7,258 nucleotides of DNA from Spartobacteria bacterium (lineage in GTDB: Bacteria > Verrucomicrobiota > Verrucomicrobiia > Chthoniobacterales > UBA6821): assembly GCA_947466005.1 (NCBI GenBank), contig CANIBV010000081.1, positions 1-7,258 of the forward strand, written 5' to 3'. Every line of letters starts with the position of its first letter. Within the stretch, counting starts at the first letter, position 1. Below, in pieces: positions 5,217-7,258 of the stretch. The notes under the pieces are model-generated. The model had not been told where the DNA came from and searched no databases. It was given only the letters and a program-made list of their open reading frames with translations. Both the position numbers and the translations under genes were made by a program.

Positions 5217-7066
5217 ATGCGCGGCTCCTGATCCCCTCAACGCTTCTGGCCTTGCTCTGCGGGCTTTCGTGCCATGCACAGATGAACAATGGCACGAATG
5301 CCCCGGTGGACGAAAATCCCAAGCCGACATGGGAGACCCAGAAGCAGGCACGGACATTCCAGCTTGGCATTCCCGCCCCGCGCGGCCAGATCACCGACCG
5401 CAACGGCTACCCCTTTGCCCAGAGCAGGCTCAGCTACAATCTCGCCCTCCAGTTCCCCTCACCGCTCGACTGGAAGGATGCCAAGGTCATCAGCTTTGCC
5501 AGACAGCAGATCACCTTCGCTAAGGGGTTCCTGGGTCGACAGATCACTGTCAGCGATCAGGCCGTCCTGAATCATTACCGCAACCGCGGCCTCCTTCCGC
5601 TCGCCCTGCTCGAGGATCTCCGTCCCGAGGAGTTGGCCGCGGCCAGGCGCGGGCTCACCAGTGCGCTTGTCCTCCAGCAAGTCTATGCCCGTTTCTATCC
5701 AAACGGGGAACTCGCCTCTCACATCATCGGCTACACCGGCAAAGAGGCCCCGCTCTCGATCCGTCCGATTGAGAACAAGGACCTGATCTTCACCGAGAGT
5801 CAGGGGCGCGAGGGAATCGAGCAGACCTTTGACTTCCAGCTCAAGGGCCAACCGGGCAGCGTCCATGTCACCTACGATGCGGAGGGGAACAAGACCTCGG
5901 AGCGCATTGCCCATCCCCCCATCCCCGGGGACAACGTGATCACCACCATCGACCAGAATCTCCAGCGCATCTGCGAGAAGGTCCTGAAGGAAAACTGCAA
6001 ACGCGGTGCCATCGTGGTCATCGATCCCTGGACCGGTGAGATCCACGCCATGGCCTCCTGGCCCGAGTACAACCCCAACCACTTCGTTCCCGTCCTGAAT
6101 CCCCAAATCTACAAGCAACTCAGTGAGGATCCGGCAACACCCCTCCTCCCCCGTGCCTACCGCTCGGCCTATCCCCCCGGCTCCACATTCAAGACCTTTG
6201 TCGGCCTTTCCGGATTCCAATCCGGAAAGCTCACCGCCAAGGACACCTATAACGGCCCCCAGGCCATCGACATCGGCAATTTCACCTTCCACAACTGGAA
6301 GAAATACAGCGTTGGGAAGCTCAACTTCGTCGAGGCCCTGACCCAGTCGTGCAATACCTGGTTCATCCAGGTCGGTATCAAGGTCGGCGCTCCAAGCATC
6401 ATCGAATGGACGACGCGCCTCGGACTCGGGAAGAAGACCGGCATCCCGCTGAAGGCCGAGGCCCATGGGAATATTCCCAACGACGACTACATGCTGCGCG
6501 TCCAGAAGCGCAAAATCCTGAAGGGTGACGTCGCCAACATGAGCATCGGCCAGGGAGATATCATCATCACCCCCCTGCAGATGGCCCAGGCTTACGGGGT
6601 CATTGCCACAGGAGGGCAGTTCCACCAGACGCGCCTCGTGAAGCAGATACAAGGCATCGACAACAAGGTGGTCGCCGCCTACCCCGACCGTGTCCGCGAT
6701 GATCTGCAGATCAAGCCCGAGGATCTGGAAACTCTTCGCCAAGCCCTGATCGCTGTCACCGAGGACGGGCAGGGAACGGCTCATCATGCCCAGGTAAAGG
6801 GAACCAAGGTCGCGGGCAAGACAGGCACCGCCCAGTGGGGCCCGATGAACAAGCAACGCACCGCTGCGTGGTTTGCGGGGTTCGTCCCGGCCGATCACCC
6901 TCAGTATGCCTTTGCGGCCGTCTACGAGGGGGAGTCGGGTGACAACACCATCCACGGCGGCAGCCATGCAGCACCGCTCATCGGTAAGATGCTCCAGGAA
7001 GTCTACGGAACCAAAGAAGCAGATCAATCCGACGGGAAGGAGAAACCCTCCGATGATTCGAACTAG
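5213..7066 (+). CDS. mrdA: Penicillin-binding protein 2-type peptidoglycan transpeptidase
   Basis: This is a class B penicillin-binding protein of 617 residues, expected to cross-link peptidoglycan in the periplasm as part of the elongation machinery (RodA/MreB). The pedestal domain begins with PAPRGQITDRNG at 54-65 and continues to GREGIEQTFDFQLKGQPG at 198-215, as in PBP2 proteins. The transpeptidase domain has YPPGSTFK at 320-327 with the active-site Ser324, SCN at 379-381 (SxN motif) and GKTGTAQW at 535-542 (KTG motif, Lys536), so all catalytic motifs are intact. The N-terminus is short: MNAR, a hydrophobic stretch to about residue 20, then CHA-Q, which looks like a signal peptidase I site and not the usual retained anchor. 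The ATG overlaps the tsaB stop (ATGA) with no Shine-Dalgarno, implying translational coupling. The tail (about 601-617) is charged and probably disordered. FtsI is less likely given the PBP2-like segment before the transpeptidase domain. Confidence 0.93.
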   Translation: MNARLLIPSTLLALLCGLSCHAQMNNGTNAPVDENPKPTWETQKQARTFQLGIPAPRGQITDRNGYPFAQSRLSYNLALQFPSPLDWKDAKVISFARQQITFAKGFLGRQITVSDQAVLNHYRNRGLLPLALLEDLRPEELAAARRGLTSALVLQQVYARFYPNGELASHIIGYTGKEAPLSIRPIENKDLIFTESQGREGIEQTFDFQLKGQPGSVHVTYDAEGNKTSERIAHPPIPGDNVITTIDQNLQRICEKVLKENCKRGAIVVIDPWTGEIHAMASWPEYNPNHFVPVLNPQIYKQLSEDPATPLLPRAYRSAYPPGSTFKTFVGLSGFQSGKLTAKDTYNGPQAIDIGNFTFHNWKKYSVGKLNFVEALTQSCNTWFIQVGIKVGAPSIIEWTTRLGLGKKTGIPLKAEAHGNIPNDDYMLRVQKRKILKGDVANMSIGQGDIIITPLQMAQAYGVIATGGQFHQTRLVKQIQGIDNKVVAAYPDRVRDDLQIKPEDLETLRQALIAVTEDGQGTAHHAQVKGTKVAGKTGTAQWGPMNKQRTAAWFAGFVPADHPQYAFAAVYEGESGDNTIHGGSHAAPLIGKMLQEVYGTKEADQSDGKEKPSDDSN

Positions 7067-7095
7067 GAAAACTGGCTTTTGAATTTTTCAGCCAG
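7067..7095 (-). terminator. Weak terminator-like hairpin between convergent genes
   Basis: On the minus strand CTGGCT (7095-7090) can pair with AGCCAG (7077-7072) across a 12-nt AT-rich loop, followed by TTTTC. It sits just beyond the stop of the short-chain dehydrogenase gene and just after the PBP2-type stop, where a terminator would be expected. The stem is only six pairs and the T-run is short, so the call is tentative. Confidence 0.3.
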
Positions 7096-7119
7096 CATAG
7101 CGTGTCACAAAAGCTGTTG

Positions 7120-7258
7120 TTATTGCGCTAAGGTCTCGATATTTCCGTCAACTGACAAACTTTGCCCAGAGATTTTGGCGCCCGCTTTTGAGCAAATAAA
7201 GACGATTTGTGCCGCGATATCGTGAGCCGTAACCGTGGTATGCATCGACACACGCTCA
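7120..7258 (-). CDS. Short-chain dehydrogenase/reductase, C-terminal end (cut by window edge)
   Basis: The minus strand encodes 45 complete codons ending in TAA at 7122-7120; the start lies beyond the window. The visible peptide runs HTTVTAHDIAAQIVFICSKA and then GAKISGQSLSVDGNIETLAQ. It matches the C-terminus of classical SDR enzymes, where a DIA..v.FL.S..a..isGq.l.vDGn..tl pattern closes the Rossmann fold and helps form the substrate pocket and dimer interface. SDRs use NAD(P)H to reduce or oxidise alcohols, ketones or enoyl groups; the catalytic Tyr and cofactor loop are outside, so the substrate cannot be named. It converges on the PBP2-type gene with 53 nt between the stops. It appears somewhat AT-richer than the genes before it. 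Confidence 0.85.
   Translation of the reverse strand, partial: ERVSMHTTVTAHDIAAQIVFICSKAGAKISGQSLSVDGNIETLAQ

Noticed and set aside
5459..7027. A 522-codon open frame on the minus strand opposite the PBP2-type gene.
   Set aside because: It lies wholly antisense to a gene with intact SxxK, SxN and KTG motifs; its composition (rich in D, G, V, L) is that of a high-GC codon shadow with no recognisable domain.

Overview
The window looks like chromosomal DNA from a Gram-negative bacterium of fairly high GC. Most starts lack a clear Shine-Dalgarno sequence. I lean towards Verrucomicrobiota or a relative, but this is an impression from protein flavour and gene content; no phylogenetic marker in the window settles it. 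No rRNA, tRNA, CRISPR array, insertion sequence or phage gene was found.

Layout. (1) 1-624, minus strand: the N-terminal 208 codons of an AspT/YidE-type membrane transporter, cut by the window edge. (2) About 720-1585, plus strand: a decayed region. A scrap of an AraC-family DNA-binding domain runs directly into remnants of a P-type cation ATPase, which keeps part of its nucleotide-binding domain and its last membrane helices. Frameshifts, a nonsense codon and a large internal deletion make both non-functional as read. (3) 3964-1610, minus strand: pgi followed by pgl, glucose-6-phosphate isomerase and 6-phosphogluconolactonase, a sugar-phosphate operon at the glycolysis/pentose-phosphate branch point. 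(4) 3965-4099: a divergent intergenic region with a sigma70-like promoter placed so close to tsaE that its mRNA would be nearly leaderless, plus short dyads and a direct repeat. (5) 4100-7066, plus strand: a tight operon of tsaE, tsaB and a class B penicillin-binding protein of the PBP2 type. The first two serve the tRNA t6A modification; the third is the transpeptidase of cell elongation. The gap is 4 nt between the first pair and there is an ATGA overlap between the second. (6) 7120-7258, minus strand: the C-terminal tail of a short-chain dehydrogenase, converging on the PBP gene, with a weak terminator-like hairpin between them.

The intact genes are housekeeping. I found no convincing undescribed system. 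The most informative oddities are the composite pseudogene region, the likely leaderless tsaE promoter, the cleavable-looking signal on the PBP2-type protein, and the coupling of t6A genes with a cell-wall gene.
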